Positions 8,767 through 17,223 of a DNA stretch of 64,000 nt are shown here, piece by piece (the first letter of the stretch is position 1; every line of letters begins with the position of its first letter). A model generated the notes under the pieces. The model saw only the letters and a list, made by a program, of their open reading frames with translations, was not told the DNA's origin and did not search any database. The translations under genes were made by a program, and so were the position numbers. The DNA lies in contig CAWJKP010000003.1 of assembly GCA_963843465.1 (NCBI GenBank), forward strand, positions 744,001 to 808,000, read 5' to 3'. Origin of the DNA: CAWJKP01 sp963843465. Lineage in GTDB: Bacteria; Planctomycetota; Planctomycetia; Pirellulales; Thermoguttaceae.

Positions 8767-9297
8767 TCAGCGTATGACCACGCTGCCCGCTTCGTGAACG
8801 AGCCTCAGAGTCTTTGCTCTGGGATCGAACCGCCAGCCCTTGCTGATTCCGTCGCCAGCCGCCAGCGGCTGCCCGTTGACGGCAATCTCGTCCGGCCGAA
8901 AGGAGAGCTTCAGGAGATCGGAACTTGAGCCGTCGGTGGTGTACGCAACCTTGTTGGACTCATAGCGGATCGCCCGGACGATTGCACCGGCGCGGAGCAA
9001 GTGATTCTCGCCGTCGGGGGCCGTTTCGGGGACCTGGCCGAAAATGTCAATCAGCCCGCGGACGCAAGTGAAGTTGCCCGCGTACCAATAGCCGAACTGG
9101 CTCTCATCCCACTCCGGGCCAAGTGAGACGCCGGGTGCCACTGGCTTTGCCAGTGCCTCCCTAGGACTTGCGGGAGATGGCACCCGCGAGTAAACGCTAA
9201 ACCTCTCACTCCGCGGTTTTGCCTTGGCACCCGAAGCACGACAGAACGTCAACCCGGCGGAAGCACTGGCAGAGCCAGTGGCACTCAATCCCAGCAC
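8767..9297 (-). pseudogene. C-terminal fragment of a larger secreted carbohydrate-active protein
   Basis: Only the last 120 or so residues look like a protein domain (WDESQFGYWYAGNFTCVRGL, ENHLLRAGAIVRAIRYES, LLKLSFRPDEIAVNGQPL, ending RLVHEAGSVVIR). This resembles the terminal beta domain of large planctomycete glycosidase or lyase proteins. The upstream codons come from a palindromic repeat at 9135-9284, so the N-terminal body is missing. I infer a truncated remnant joined to a repeat. It is not likely to be expressed as a functional protein. Confidence 0.5.
9135..9284. repeat. palindromic repeat, family R2 (GTGCCACTGGCTTTGCCAGTG type)
   Basis: The outer arms GCCACTGGCTTTGCCAGTG and CACTGGCAGAGCCAGTGGC enclose about 110 bp. 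A shorter copy lies at 43794-43875. The element truncates the neighbouring gene fragment. Confidence 0.75.
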
Positions 9298-9339
9298 GTT
9301 TCGTGAGTGCCACCCGCCCCGAGGATCTTGCTTGCAACC

Positions 9340-9636
9340 TCAAGCCGGTTTCAGTTCCCACTTCTGCGCCCGAACTGCCAAGGCCTCACCCTGTTCCTGC
9401 CAATCGTGCAAGGTCGCCGGGTCAAAGTCTGCGCCGTTGGGCCAAACCAGGGTGTGAACTTCCGGGTCGAGCGAGACCTGGTTAAACAAGTTCAAGTCGC
9501 GCAAGGGCCCAAACAGTTCGCCCGCCAGTACGTTCTGAAAGTCGATGATCTGCTCCGTTCCGTCATCGAATGCAACCCATATCGTATAGGCGCCTACGAT
9601 ACGGAACTGGAGAATACGATGAATCGGCTGGCTCAT
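9340..9636 (-). CDS. DUF2442 domain protein
   Basis: The protein has 98 residues. The pattern is typical of DUF2442 (YTIWVAFDDGTEQIIDF, LFGPLRDLNLFNQVSLD, VWPNGADFDPATL). These small proteins often sit beside DUF4160 genes in toxin-antitoxin-like or mobile contexts, but no DUF4160 partner is present here. The C-terminal tail (LHDWQEQGEALAVRAQKWEL) is longer than usual. The function is unknown. An ATG at 9636 fits the domain start. Confidence 0.75.
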   Translation of the reverse strand: MSQPIHRILQFRIVGAYTIWVAFDDGTEQIIDFQNVLAGELFGPLRDLNLFNQVSLDPEVHTLVWPNGADFDPATLHDWQEQGEALAVRAQKWELKPA

Positions 9637-9677
9637 GGTTCACCTCAAGGGTTCAATCGCCGGCCGTGCCACATCTT

Positions 9678-9719
9678 GGTGGGCCGGCGGCCGCCAAGAC
9701 GGCCTTGTCCCACCCTACG
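9678..9719. repeat. half copy of palindromic repeat family R3 (GGTGGGCCGGCGGCCGCC type)
   Basis: This is the right arm only, GGTGGGCCGGCGG to GTCCCACCCTAC. Full copies lie at 12734, 14066, 23562, 34077, 54553 and 58578. It sits 12 bp past the end of the response-regulator gene. Confidence 0.75.
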
Positions 9720-9731
9720 CTTGGCTGATCC

Positions 9732-11063
9732 TTACCCCAACCCGTGCTTGGCCAGCTTGTCGCGGAACGTAGACGGCTTCATTCCCAGGGCGGTGGCGGC
9801 CGCGGTCTTGTTGCCGCCGGAGGCCCGCAGAGCATTGTCGAGAAGCTCGCGCTCGGCCTGATCCATGGCCTCCTGAAAGCTGCCGCTGGGGGCGGCGGCC
9901 TGCTTGGAGGGCAAACCGCTGATCGCGTTGGACAGCACCTCGGGCGTGATTTGGCCGGAGCCGACCAGGTAGGCCCGCTCGAGCGTGTGATAGAGCTCGC
10001 GGACGTTCCCCGGCCAATCGTGACGCTTGAGGACCTCCAAGGCCTCGGGCTCGATCTGGCGGCGGCGGTCCCCGGCGATCCGTGCCAAGAGGTGCTCGGC
10101 CAACGGCGGCACGTCTTCCAATCGCTCGCGAAGCGGCGGTACGTTGATTCGCAGCACGTCGAGGCGGTAGTAGAGGTCCTGGCGGAAGGTGCCTTCGGCG
10201 ATCTTTTCCAGCAAATTCCGCTTGGTGGAAGCGATGATCCGTACGTCGGCCTGGATGGCCGTGGTGCCGCCGACCCGCTCGAAGACTTTCTCCTCGATGG
10301 CCCGCAACAGCTTGGACTGTTGTTCCAAGCGGATGTCGTCGACGTCGTCGAGGTAGAGGCTGCCGCCTTGGGCCAGGTCGAAGCGGCCCTTGCGCTGCTG
10401 GTCGGCGCCGGTGAAGGAGCCCTTTTCGTGGCCGTAGAGCTCGCTTTCCATGAGTTGCGGGGGAAAGAGCGTGCAGCCGACCTTGACGAAGGGGAAGCCT
10501 TGCCGGTGGGAGAAGCGGTGGATCACCGCGGCCAAAAGGTCCTTGCCCACGCCCGTCTCGCCGAACAAGAGCACGTTGGCGTCGGTGCGGGTGCAGATCT
10601 CGACCATCCGCTTGACGCGCTGGATCGCGGCCGACTGGCCGATTACGCACTGGTCGACGTCGGCCGGCGTGACCTGGCCGGCGGCGGCCGTCTGGGCGGC
10701 TTCTTTCTCCCGCTCGATGCGGGCCAGCAGGGGGAAGACGTTCTCGTTGCGGAAAGGCTTGGTGAGGAAATCGTAGGCTCCCAGCTTCACCGCCTCGACG
10801 GCCACCTGGATGCTGCCGTACGCGGTCATCATGATCACCGCCATCTCGGCCAGCGGGCCCTGCTTGATCCGCTTCAAGAGCTCGATGCCGTCGATCCTGG
10901 GCATTTTCAGGTCGGTGAGCACCACGTCGAAGCGGGCCGCGTCGAGCTGACGCAGGGCCTCCTCGCCGTCGGCCGCGCAAGCGACGTCGTGTCCCTGGGC
11001 GGCCAGGTCGTCGGCCAGGGTGACGCGCTTGATCTTTTCGTCATCGACGACGAGGATTCTCAT
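9732..11063 (-). CDS. sigma-54-dependent response regulator (NtrC family)
   Basis: The protein has 443 residues in three domains. The receiver (1-115) has phospho-acceptor Asp51 in LTDLKMP and Lys102 in TKPF. The AAA+ domain has Walker A GETGVGKD (168-175), the sigma-54-contacting GSFTGA loop (215-220; usually GAFTGA), Walker B around SLYLDDVDD and the R-finger region. The C-terminal Fis-type helix-turn-helix is LLDNALRASGGNKTAAATAL. It overlaps the kinase gene by 4 bp. Walker A departs slightly from the common GESGTGKE. The target regulon is not evident. Confidence 0.93.
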   Translation of the reverse strand: MRILVVDDEKIKRVTLADDLAAQGHDVACAADGEEALRQLDAARFDVVLTDLKMPRIDGIELLKRIKQGPLAEMAVIMMTAYGSIQVAVEAVKLGAYDFLTKPFRNENVFPLLARIEREKEAAQTAAAGQVTPADVDQCVIGQSAAIQRVKRMVEICTRTDANVLLFGETGVGKDLLAAVIHRFSHRQGFPFVKVGCTLFPPQLMESELYGHEKGSFTGADQQRKGRFDLAQGGSLYLDDVDDIRLEQQSKLLRAIEEKVFERVGGTTAIQADVRIIASTKRNLLEKIAEGTFRQDLYYRLDVLRINVPPLRERLEDVPPLAEHLLARIAGDRRRQIEPEALEVLKRHDWPGNVRELYHTLERAYLVGSGQITPEVLSNAISGLPSKQAAAPSGSFQEAMDQAERELLDNALRASGGNKTAAATALGMKPSTFRDKLAKHGLG

Positions 11064-12448
11064 GACTCGCGGACCACCTCTCTGCGGACGACGGGATTGA
11101 GAACCACGGTGAAGGTGGTGCCCTGGCCCAGGGCGCTGCGGACCTCGATCCGTCCACCCATCTCCGAGATCAGCATCCGGCAGAGGCCCAGGCCCAGCCC
11201 GGTGCCGCCGGAATCGGCGCGGGTGGTGAAGAAGGGCTCGAAGATCTTCTCCAGGTTGACCCGGGCGATGCCGATCCCCGTGTCGGCCACCTCGATCGCC
11301 ACGGAGCCCATCTGGTCCTCGTCTTTGCGGCCCAGGGCCAGCGTGCGGAGCGTCAGCCGCCCGCCGTTGGGCATCGCCGCCAAGGCGTTGGTGCAGAGGT
11401 TGAAGAGCACTTCCTGCAAGGTGTAGGGGTCGCCCTGCACGGGCGGGACGTTGCGCAGCTCGGTGCCGATCTTGATCCGCGGGCCGTGGGCGGCGCCCAG
11501 CACGGCCAGCGTGCTCTCGACGGCGGCGTTGACGTCGGTGCTCTGGAGCTTGATCCCCCGCGGCTGGGCGAAGGCCTGCACCCGCTTCGCCGTCCGCTCG
11601 ATGCGGCCGAGGGCTTCGGTCATCATCCGCACGTACTCGGTCAGCCGGGCGTCGTCCTTGACCCGCTCACCGATCCGCTGAAGGCAGTTCTGTACCCCAT
11701 CCAAAGGGTTGGCAATCTGGTGGGCGATCCCGGCCACCAACTGGCCGATCCCCAACATCTTCTCCTTCTGGCGGATCTCGGCATGGGCCCGGTCCACGTA
11801 GCGGCGGATCGAGGTCGTGAAGTAGACCGTGATCCAGAGGGCACTGGCCAGGGCCGCGAAGACCCCCAGCAAGTAGACCCCGTCGGCAGGCCGCGCCGCC
11901 GGCGACGACGGATACCTGAGCGGGTAACTGGGGATCCAGTTCACGTACTCCAGAACCATCACGCCGCCGATCAACACGGTCGCCAAGCCGGCGAAGAAAT
12001 AGGGGGCCGTTCCCCGCAGGTACATCCCGGCGATGATCATGTGGAACAGGTAATAGACCAGGAACGGGTTCCGCGGCAGATCGGCGAAATACAAAAGCAG
12101 CGTCAGCGCGGAAAGGTCGAGGAGGATTTGCAGCGAGATGCTGCGGCCCATCGGGCCTGGGGCTGGACGACCCAGCGACGGCTGCGGGAGGATCGAGATC
12201 CTGCGATCCCTTCGGCCGTTGACCGAATGGGGCCACCGCTGGTCGAGCTCCAGCAGCAGGTTGTATCCACCGACGGCCAGGGCCACCATGTACAAAGGCA
12301 GAGGGCGAGCGATGGCCCCGAAGACCGACGAGGCCAGCCAGATGGTCAAGAAAACGTGCACGAAGGCAAACCACCGCAAGCGGATTAGCCAGCGTGCGCC
12401 TTCAGGGGGGAGTTGCATGATCGGTGGCAGGAAAACCGACGGACCCAA
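11060..12448 (-). CDS. membrane-bound sensor histidine kinase
   Basis: The protein has 462 residues. The N-terminal part has about six hydrophobic helices (roughly residues 20-215) with little outside the membrane, so it may sense membrane state or a small ligand. The dimerisation box is GQLVAGIAHQIANPLDG with phospho-acceptor His243. The ATPase part shows the N box (LFNLCTNALAAMP), G1 (VADTGIGI) and G2 (GGTGLGLGLCRM). The 4-bp overlap with the sigma-54 regulator makes the pair a two-component system, resembling NtrB/NtrC or PrsK/PrsR kinases. Confidence 0.92.
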   Translation of the reverse strand: MGPSVFLPPIMQLPPEGARWLIRLRWFAFVHVFLTIWLASSVFGAIARPLPLYMVALAVGGYNLLLELDQRWPHSVNGRRDRRISILPQPSLGRPAPGPMGRSISLQILLDLSALTLLLYFADLPRNPFLVYYLFHMIIAGMYLRGTAPYFFAGLATVLIGGVMVLEYVNWIPSYPLRYPSSPAARPADGVYLLGVFAALASALWITVYFTTSIRRYVDRAHAEIRQKEKMLGIGQLVAGIAHQIANPLDGVQNCLQRIGERVKDDARLTEYVRMMTEALGRIERTAKRVQAFAQPRGIKLQSTDVNAAVESTLAVLGAAHGPRIKIGTELRNVPPVQGDPYTLQEVLFNLCTNALAAMPNGGRLTLRTLALGRKDEDQMGSVAIEVADTGIGIARVNLEKIFEPFFTTRADSGGTGLGLGLCRMLISEMGGRIEVRSALGQGTTFTVVLNPVVRREVVRES

Positions 12449-12733
12449 CGCGGGACGTCCGCGGGGCAGTCAACTTCTTCATGGTAAGGGGCCTGCGACC
12501 CCAGGGCAATTGCGGCGATCTTCTTTGTGCGGTTGTCTCCGCTGGTTCAAACCGCGGATCGTGCCGAACTTCGAGGCTGCTGATTGGAATCAAGGTAGAG
12601 GCACCGGTGCTCGCCGGCTTCACGACCATCCTCCCCGGCGACCCGTCGGACGGCGCCGAGGACCTGGCCGACAGCCTCACGGACCAGGTCCTGGCCAGCA
12701 TCGACAACTGGCTGGGCGGCTAAGGGCCACGGG
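12449..12733. other. intergenic stretch with no recognised gene
   Basis: An open frame at 12424-12723 (+) ends with GDPSDGAEDLADSLTDQVLA, which could be the tail of a lost gene. It has no family match I recognise and overlaps the kinase start. Confidence 0.3.
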
Positions 12734-12826
12734 TAGGGTGGGACAAGCTCGCGTAAGCGAGCGCCGGCCCACCGGTTGCGCTCCCGGCGGTCTGTCGGTC
12801 GCCACAGCGGCCATGTCCCACCGTAT
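12734..12826. repeat. palindromic repeat family R3
   Basis: TAGGGTGGGACAAGCTCGCG and AAGCGAGCGCCGGCCCACC form the left part. The right arm is diverged, ending GCGGCCATGTCCCACC. Confidence 0.75.
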
Positions 12827-12915
12827 CCCCGATGTGACGTGGATGTTCTGCTGGGCGCAAACGTGGTACAATGTGTGGAGGCTGGGGTGCGTCCCGCTCA
12901 ACGAGGTCCAGTATC

Positions 12916-13131
12916 GTGAAAGCCGTGATCCAGTTTACGAAAGCGGAAGAGTTGCGAGCGCTGCCCATCCTCTTGCGACACTCGGCGGGCGCAATTTTGC
13001 CAAACCGAACCTATGTGCTCGATGAAGAGGCTGTGGCGGAACTCCGCAAGTCCGCTATCCGTTTTGCCGCGTTAAGTTACGAATCCAGCGCGCCCCGTCT
13101 GGAGGGAGCAGGGTCCGGTGAAAGAGTATGA
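12916..13131 (+). CDS. small conserved protein, first gene of a two-gene cassette
   Basis: The protein has 71 residues from a GTG at 12916. It begins KAVIQFTKAEELRALPILLR, then HSAGAILPNRTYVLDEEAVAEL. This looks like a small conserved bacterial protein that is normally followed by an overlapping partner gene. Here the partner is cut short after 15 codons. The stop TGA at 13129-13131 overlaps the partner's frame. A toxin-antitoxin-like role is possible but unproven. Confidence 0.55.
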   Translation: MKAVIQFTKAEELRALPILLRHSAGAILPNRTYVLDEEAVAELRKSAIRFAALSYESSAPRLEGAGSGERV

Positions 13132-13165
13132 CCTCTTCGTGCCTCTGTACTACAAGAGATCCTGA
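13118..13165 (+). pseudogene. truncated second gene of the small cassette
   Basis: From GTG at 13118 the frame reads VKEYDLFVPLYYKRS and stops at 13163-13165. KEYDLFVPLYY is the conserved opening of a small partner protein that is usually several times longer, so the rest is missing. It overlaps the previous gene by 14 bp, as such pairs do. Confidence 0.45.
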
Positions 13166-13242
13166 TCGTCCAGCGCGATGTCGAGACGCTGTGACGACTA
13201 CCGGCTGGTCGTCCTATCCCTGCCGCGGTGCAACTCTCCAAC

Positions 13243-13298
13243 GTCGGGTCTCATTTCCGTACTTGTTCGGCACAACCTCGTCCGAAATGAGACCCGAC
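13243..13298. repeat. 15-bp inverted repeat GTCGGGTCTCATTTC
   Basis: The left arm is at 13243-13257 and the exact reverse complement at 13284-13298, with a 26-bp loop. It lies where the cassette gene breaks off, so it may mark an insertion or deletion junction. No T-tract follows. Confidence 0.65.
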
Positions 13299-13325
13299 AC
13301 CGTGTCTCCCCTGGTTTTCCAGGCC

Positions 13326-14042
13326 CTAGTCCACCAGCCCGTGGGCACTTAGCAGCGGGCCGTCGGCCAGCAGATCGGCGGTGGGGCGGTCGGCGACGAT
13401 GCGGCCCTCGTCGATCAGGATCGCGCGGCTGCAGAGGCGGCGGATCAAGGGCAGGTCGTGCGTGGCCAGCAACAGGGCTTCGCCGCGTCGGTCGAGGATT
13501 TCCATGAGCCGGCGGCGCGATCGGCAGTCGAGGTTGGCGGCGGGCTCGTCCAACAACAGCAGCTTGACCTGCATCGCCAAGACCGTGGCCAGCGCGGCGG
13601 CCCGCTTCTGCCCGCCGGACATGTGGTGCGCCGATCGCAGTTCGAGGCCCGCCAGCCCGACCTGGGCGATGGCCTCGCCGGCCCGCCGTTGGGCTTCGCC
13701 GGGATCGCATCCCTGGTTCAGCGGTCCGAAGGCCACGTCGTCCAGCAGCGTGGGCATGAAGAGGTGGTCCTCGGCGTCTTGGAAGATCATGCCGCAGCGG
13801 CTGCGGGCTTGGGTCTCGGTCTTCTTGCCGACCTCGACGGCGTCGACCACGATCCTTCCGCTGAAGCGGACGGCGTTCATGACCGCCAGCATCAACGTGG
13901 TCTTACCCGCGCCGTTGGGGCCGATCAGCCCGACCCGCTCCGACGGCTGCACCGAGAGCCCGACGCCACGGATCGCGTCGACGCCGTCCGCATAGCGGAC
14001 GCGTAGATCTTCGATGCGGAGAACTTCGGGGGTTTCGACCAA
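13326..14042 (-). CDS. cbiO: cobalt/nickel ECF transporter ATPase (A component)
   Basis: The protein has about 238 residues from a TTG at 14042. A longer ATG form from 14171 would translate the R3 repeat, so it is less likely. Walker A is GPNGAGKTT, the Q-loop region GMIFQDAEDHLF, the ABC signature MSGGQKRAAALATVLA, Walker B LLLLDEPAANLD and the H-loop LATHD. FQDAEDHLF is typical of CbiO/EcfA ATPases. It is the third gene of cbiM-cbiQ-cbiO, set apart from cbiQ by an inserted repeat. Confidence 0.88.
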   Translation of the reverse strand: MVETPEVLRIEDLRVRYADGVDAIRGVGLSVQPSERVGLIGPNGAGKTTLMLAVMNAVRFSGRIVVDAVEVGKKTETQARSRCGMIFQDAEDHLFMPTLLDDVAFGPLNQGCDPGEAQRRAGEAIAQVGLAGLELRSAHHMSGGQKRAAALATVLAMQVKLLLLDEPAANLDCRSRRRLMEILDRRGEALLLATHDLPLIRRLCSRAILIDEGRIVADRPTADLLADGPLLSAHGLVD

Positions 14043-14065
14043 TTTCTCGATTCGCTGAAAACGCG

Positions 14066-14153
14066 TAGGGTGCGACAAGCTCGCGTAAGCGAGGCCCACC
14101 AATTGTACCCTCGGTGGGCCGGCGGCCGCCACGGCAGCCTTGTCCCACCCTAC
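14066..14153. repeat. palindromic repeat family R3 between cbiQ and cbiO
   Basis: TAGGGTGCGACAAGCTCGCG and the right arm GGTGGGCCGGCGGCCGCCAC run to CCCACCCTA. On the minus strand the repeat begins TAG directly after the cbiQ stop TAG. Confidence 0.8.
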
Positions 14154-14920
14154 TAGCTCGGATAACCCCAACGGCAGGCCACAAGATACGCGGCCACGGC
14201 CACGAGGAACAGGGCATCCATGCGGCCGAAACGCAAACGCGAGAGACTGTGCGGCTCACCGCGGTAGCCCCGGGCGGCCATCGCCACGTGAATCCGCTGC
14301 GAGCGATCGAGCGTGCGGACGAAGAGCGCGCCGATCACTCCCCCCGCCGCCGCCAGCCGCCGGCCGGCGGGCGCCAGGGCCGCTCCGCGGAAGTCGCGAG
14401 CCCTGCGAACCCGCATCGCCTCGTCCAGCAGCACGAAGAGGTAGCGGTAGAGGAACCCCAGTTGCACCACGATCGCCTGCGGCATTCCCAGGCGCCGCAT
14501 CGCCTCCAGCAACAAGGCAAAAGGCGTCGTCGAGATCATGGCCGTCAAGGCCAGAACGCCGAAAGCGAACTTCACGGCCAGGTCGGCCGCGGTCAGCCAG
14601 CCGCCGGCGACGGCGTATTTCCACGGCCCCAGCGACACCGCCTGCGGCGCGCGGTCGTAGATCGGGCTGACCAGCACGAGCATGAGGATGAACGGGCTGA
14701 GAATCGCCACCCGCCGCAGGGCGAACCAGACCGGCACGCGCCCGAACCAGAGCAGCGCCAGCGGCAGCACCGCCAGCGGCGCCAGCTCGGCCACGGCGTA
14801 GCGGTCGAAGCTGATCAGCACGACGGTGTAAGCCAGCACCGCCGCGAGCTTGGCCCGCGCATCGAGGCGGTGGACAGGCGAGTCGCCCATCGCGAAGCGG
14901 TCGATGAAGTGATGGTGCAT
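14153..14920 (-). CDS. cbiQ: cobalt/nickel ECF transporter transmembrane protein (T component)
   Basis: The protein has 255 residues, the usual CbiQ size. It starts MHHHFIDRFAMGDSPVHRLD, then DARAKLAAVL, a conserved CbiQ opening. Several hydrophobic helices follow, and the cytoplasmic coupling motifs ARDFRGA and AMAARGYRG contact the ATPase. It forms the energy-coupling part of the metal importer with CbiM and CbiO. Confidence 0.92.
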   Translation of the reverse strand: MHHHFIDRFAMGDSPVHRLDARAKLAAVLAYTVVLISFDRYAVAELAPLAVLPLALLWFGRVPVWFALRRVAILSPFILMLVLVSPIYDRAPQAVSLGPWKYAVAGGWLTAADLAVKFAFGVLALTAMISTTPFALLLEAMRRLGMPQAIVVQLGFLYRYLFVLLDEAMRVRRARDFRGAALAPAGRRLAAAGGVIGALFVRTLDRSQRIHVAMAARGYRGEPHSLSRLRFGRMDALFLVAVAAYLVACRWGYPS

Positions 14921-14999
14921 GGCAGTTCTTGAAGGATGAAGGGAAGGCCGAAGGATGAGAAACGGGGGATGAGAGACTAAGCACGATCCCCATGGCCCC

Positions 15000-16130
15000 T
15001 CATCCCTCGGCCCTCGTCCCTCCTCGTTCGTCCTTCACCCTTCCTCCTTCATCCTTCCTCCCTCCTCTGTGCAACCAGCGCGACACGCCGTAGAGGACGC
15101 TCAGGGTGACGACCGTGCCCAGGATGCCCGCCAGCGACCGCCAGCCGTCGGGCGCAGGCCAGGCAGAGACCGATTCGCCCTTGGCCAGAGCGGGCAACTG
15201 GCCCAAGGGCGCTTTGCGCCGCTTGTAGTCCGACATCAGGGACCATCGCTCCTGCCACCCCTCAACCGCAGCCACCACGGGGGAATGGTTCTCGATGGCT
15301 TTCTCCGCCACCGCGGCTTTCTCCGCCGCTGCATAGCGGCGTCCGACGCAACTCCATTCCAGACCGTCGGGCCAGGGGGAGGCGAACCAACTCACCACGC
15401 CCGCCAGCAGCAGCGCCGTGACCACCAGCGATACGGCCACGACCCCGTGCCCGGGAGGGCCAACGGCGGCGGGCACGCCGGCCGGTTCGATCCCCATCAG
15501 CTCGGGCCGGACTCGCCGCAGGTAGGCGATCACCGCGAAGGTGATCGCGCCTTCGCACAAACCGATCAGCAGGTGGACCACGATCATCACGTCGAGAAAC
15601 TGGCCCAGCGGTACCCGCAGCACGCCGCTCAATCCGCTCTCGACCGGCACCATCGCCGCTCCCGCGACGACGCCGGCCAGACAGGCCATCCAGGCGGCCA
15701 GATACTGCCGCCAGGCCGCCGCCTTGGCAGCCGGACCGAGGAGCAAGCGGTAGAGGCCCCCGCCCAGCAGGCAGGGGATCACGCCCATGTTGATAATGTT
15801 GCAGCCCAAGGCCAACAGCCCGCCGTCCTGAAACAAGAGGCACTGGACGATGAGAATCGTGGCCATGATGACAATGCCGGCGGCAGGGCCCAACAAGATC
15901 GCCAAGAGCACTCCGCCCCCGAGGTGGCCGCTGGTGCCGGGCAGGACCGGCAAGGTGAAGTTGATCATCTGGGCGGCGAAGACAAAGGCCCCCATCACCC
16001 CCATCAGGGGCAACCGCTCGTCAGCCATCGCCCGCTTGGCCCGCCCCGCGGCAATGGCCACCGCAACCGCCGCCAGCGCCAGCGTCGCACCGGCCACCGG
16101 CACGCTCAACAACTCGTTGGCCATGTGCAT
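15000..16130 (-). CDS. cbiM: cobalt/nickel ECF transporter substrate component with fused N-like (PDGLE) domain
   Basis: I place the start at 16130, so that the protein begins MHMANELLS. In CbiM/NikM the processed N-terminal Met-His takes part in metal binding, whereas the ATG at 16160 would add ten residues and hide it. The S-component fold (GTSGHLGGGVLLAILLGP, LFQDGGLLALGCNIINMG) takes residues 1-210. A C-terminal extension with PDGLEWSC and a last transmembrane helix replaces a separate CbiN/NikN. The Lys/Glu/Gly tail is encoded by a GAAGGATGAAGG low-complexity stretch at 15000-15065. The metal (Co or Ni) is not decided. Confidence 0.88.
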   Translation of the reverse strand: MHMANELLSVPVAGATLALAAVAVAIAAGRAKRAMADERLPLMGVMGAFVFAAQMINFTLPVLPGTSGHLGGGVLLAILLGPAAGIVIMATILIVQCLLFQDGGLLALGCNIINMGVIPCLLGGGLYRLLLGPAAKAAAWRQYLAAWMACLAGVVAGAAMVPVESGLSGVLRVPLGQFLDVMIVVHLLIGLCEGAITFAVIAYLRRVRPELMGIEPAGVPAAVGPPGHGVVAVSLVVTALLLAGVVSWFASPWPDGLEWSCVGRRYAAAEKAAVAEKAIENHSPVVAAVEGWQERWSLMSDYKRRKAPLGQLPALAKGESVSAWPAPDGWRSLAGILGTVVTLSVLYGVSRWLHRGGRKDEGGRVKDERGGTRAEG

Positions 16131-16313
16131 CGCAAGCAGCGGTAAGATCACCGGCGGCACCCTCGTGAAAGACGCTCAATATTACAAAATGGCAGTCCGT
16201 AACATAGTCTACGCTTTGCCGGCCGGTCGTGCAACGGCTGGGACCGCCTAAGCGGCGGGAGAATGGTTTCCGCGCTGGCAGAGGTCTGTAGGGAGCGGCC
16301 GCGAAAAACGCAC

Positions 16314-17223
16314 TCATCCGGCGTCGGTCAGGAACTGCTCGACGCGCCAGCGACGGGATCGAGGTACGGCCGCCGCGCGCCGTGGTCGATAGCGCCGCGG
16401 CCGCCGCGGCCAGCCGCAAGGTCTGTTCCAACGCCAGCTCTCGGAGCACGCCGTAGGCAAAGGCCCCATGAAAAATGTCGCCTGCGGCCGTGGTGTCGAT
16501 CGCGCTGACCTGGAAGGCGGGAAAGTGTTGGAAATCGTTGCCCGTGCCGTACAGCAGGCCTCGCTGGCCGCAGGTGATCACCAGCGGACGGCCGCTCTGT
16601 TCCCAGAGCGCCCGCATCGCGGCCGATTGCCGCGGACGGCCCTGGAGATCGGGAACGCCGCTGAGCTGCCGGGCAAACCGCTCCGAGGCAACCAGGTAAT
16701 CGACCCGCCGGGCCAGCTCCACGGCCCCGGGACGGGCCGAGCCGGCGTCGAGGATCGTCCGCGCGTCGGGAAAGATCGCCATCGCCTCCAGCGACGCCTC
16801 GAGCTCGTGGCCGTCAAACAACAGCACTTTCGGCGCCGGCGCCCAGTCGGGTCGCCGGGTGATGCGGCAAGCAGCCGCGGCAACCGGCACCTTGCGGTTG
16901 ACAATCGTTCGGCTGGCGCACTGCTCGTTGACCAGGATGATCGAGACGGGCGTCGGATCCAGCGGGCTGCGATGCACCAGCGTCACGTCGACGCCGGCCA
17001 GGGACAATTCGTCGAGCACGCGATCGGCGTAGGCGTCGCTGCCCACGGTCGCGGCCAGCGCGCACGATACGCCCCACGAGGAGAGCAAGTAAGCCGCGTT
17101 CGCCGCCGGGCCGCCGCCGCATTCCAGCAGCGTGCTGATTTCGCACTTGCTGTTCTCGGCCGGGTACTCCGCCGTAAAGGCGCTGATGTCCCATGCCGCG
17201 TGCCCGATACAAAGCACGTCCAT
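16314..17223 (-). CDS. PfkB-family sugar kinase, frameshifted at the C-terminus
   Basis: It begins MDVLCIGHAAWDISAF and has the PfkB features GGGPAANAAYLLSSWG, LFDGHE and DTTAAGDIFHGAFAYG, with the catalytic Asp in AAGD (usually GAGD). The frame runs on past SIPSLARR into cbiM. The +1 frame instead reads VEQFLTDAG and stops at 16314-16316, the expected family end, so a one-base error or shift lies near 16340. Its ATG overlaps the SIS gene stop. Together they suggest sugar-phosphate isomerisation and phosphorylation, perhaps heptose-like. The substrate is unknown. Confidence 0.8.

Noticed and set aside
9744..11426. A 560-codon open frame on the plus strand opposite the response regulator and kinase
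   Set aside because: It is the mirror of GC-rich codons of two clear genes; its residues match no family and it spans two genes.
16021..16313. C-terminal extension of the PfkB kinase into cbiM
   Set aside because: The family end VEQFLTDAG is found in the neighbouring frame, so the extension is the result of a frameshift.
16131..16313. Possible cobalamin or NiCo riboswitch or NikR site upstream of cbiM
   Set aside because: No B12-box or recognisable NiCo element was seen; only a weak dyad lies near GTAATATTGAGC, so it is not reported as a site.
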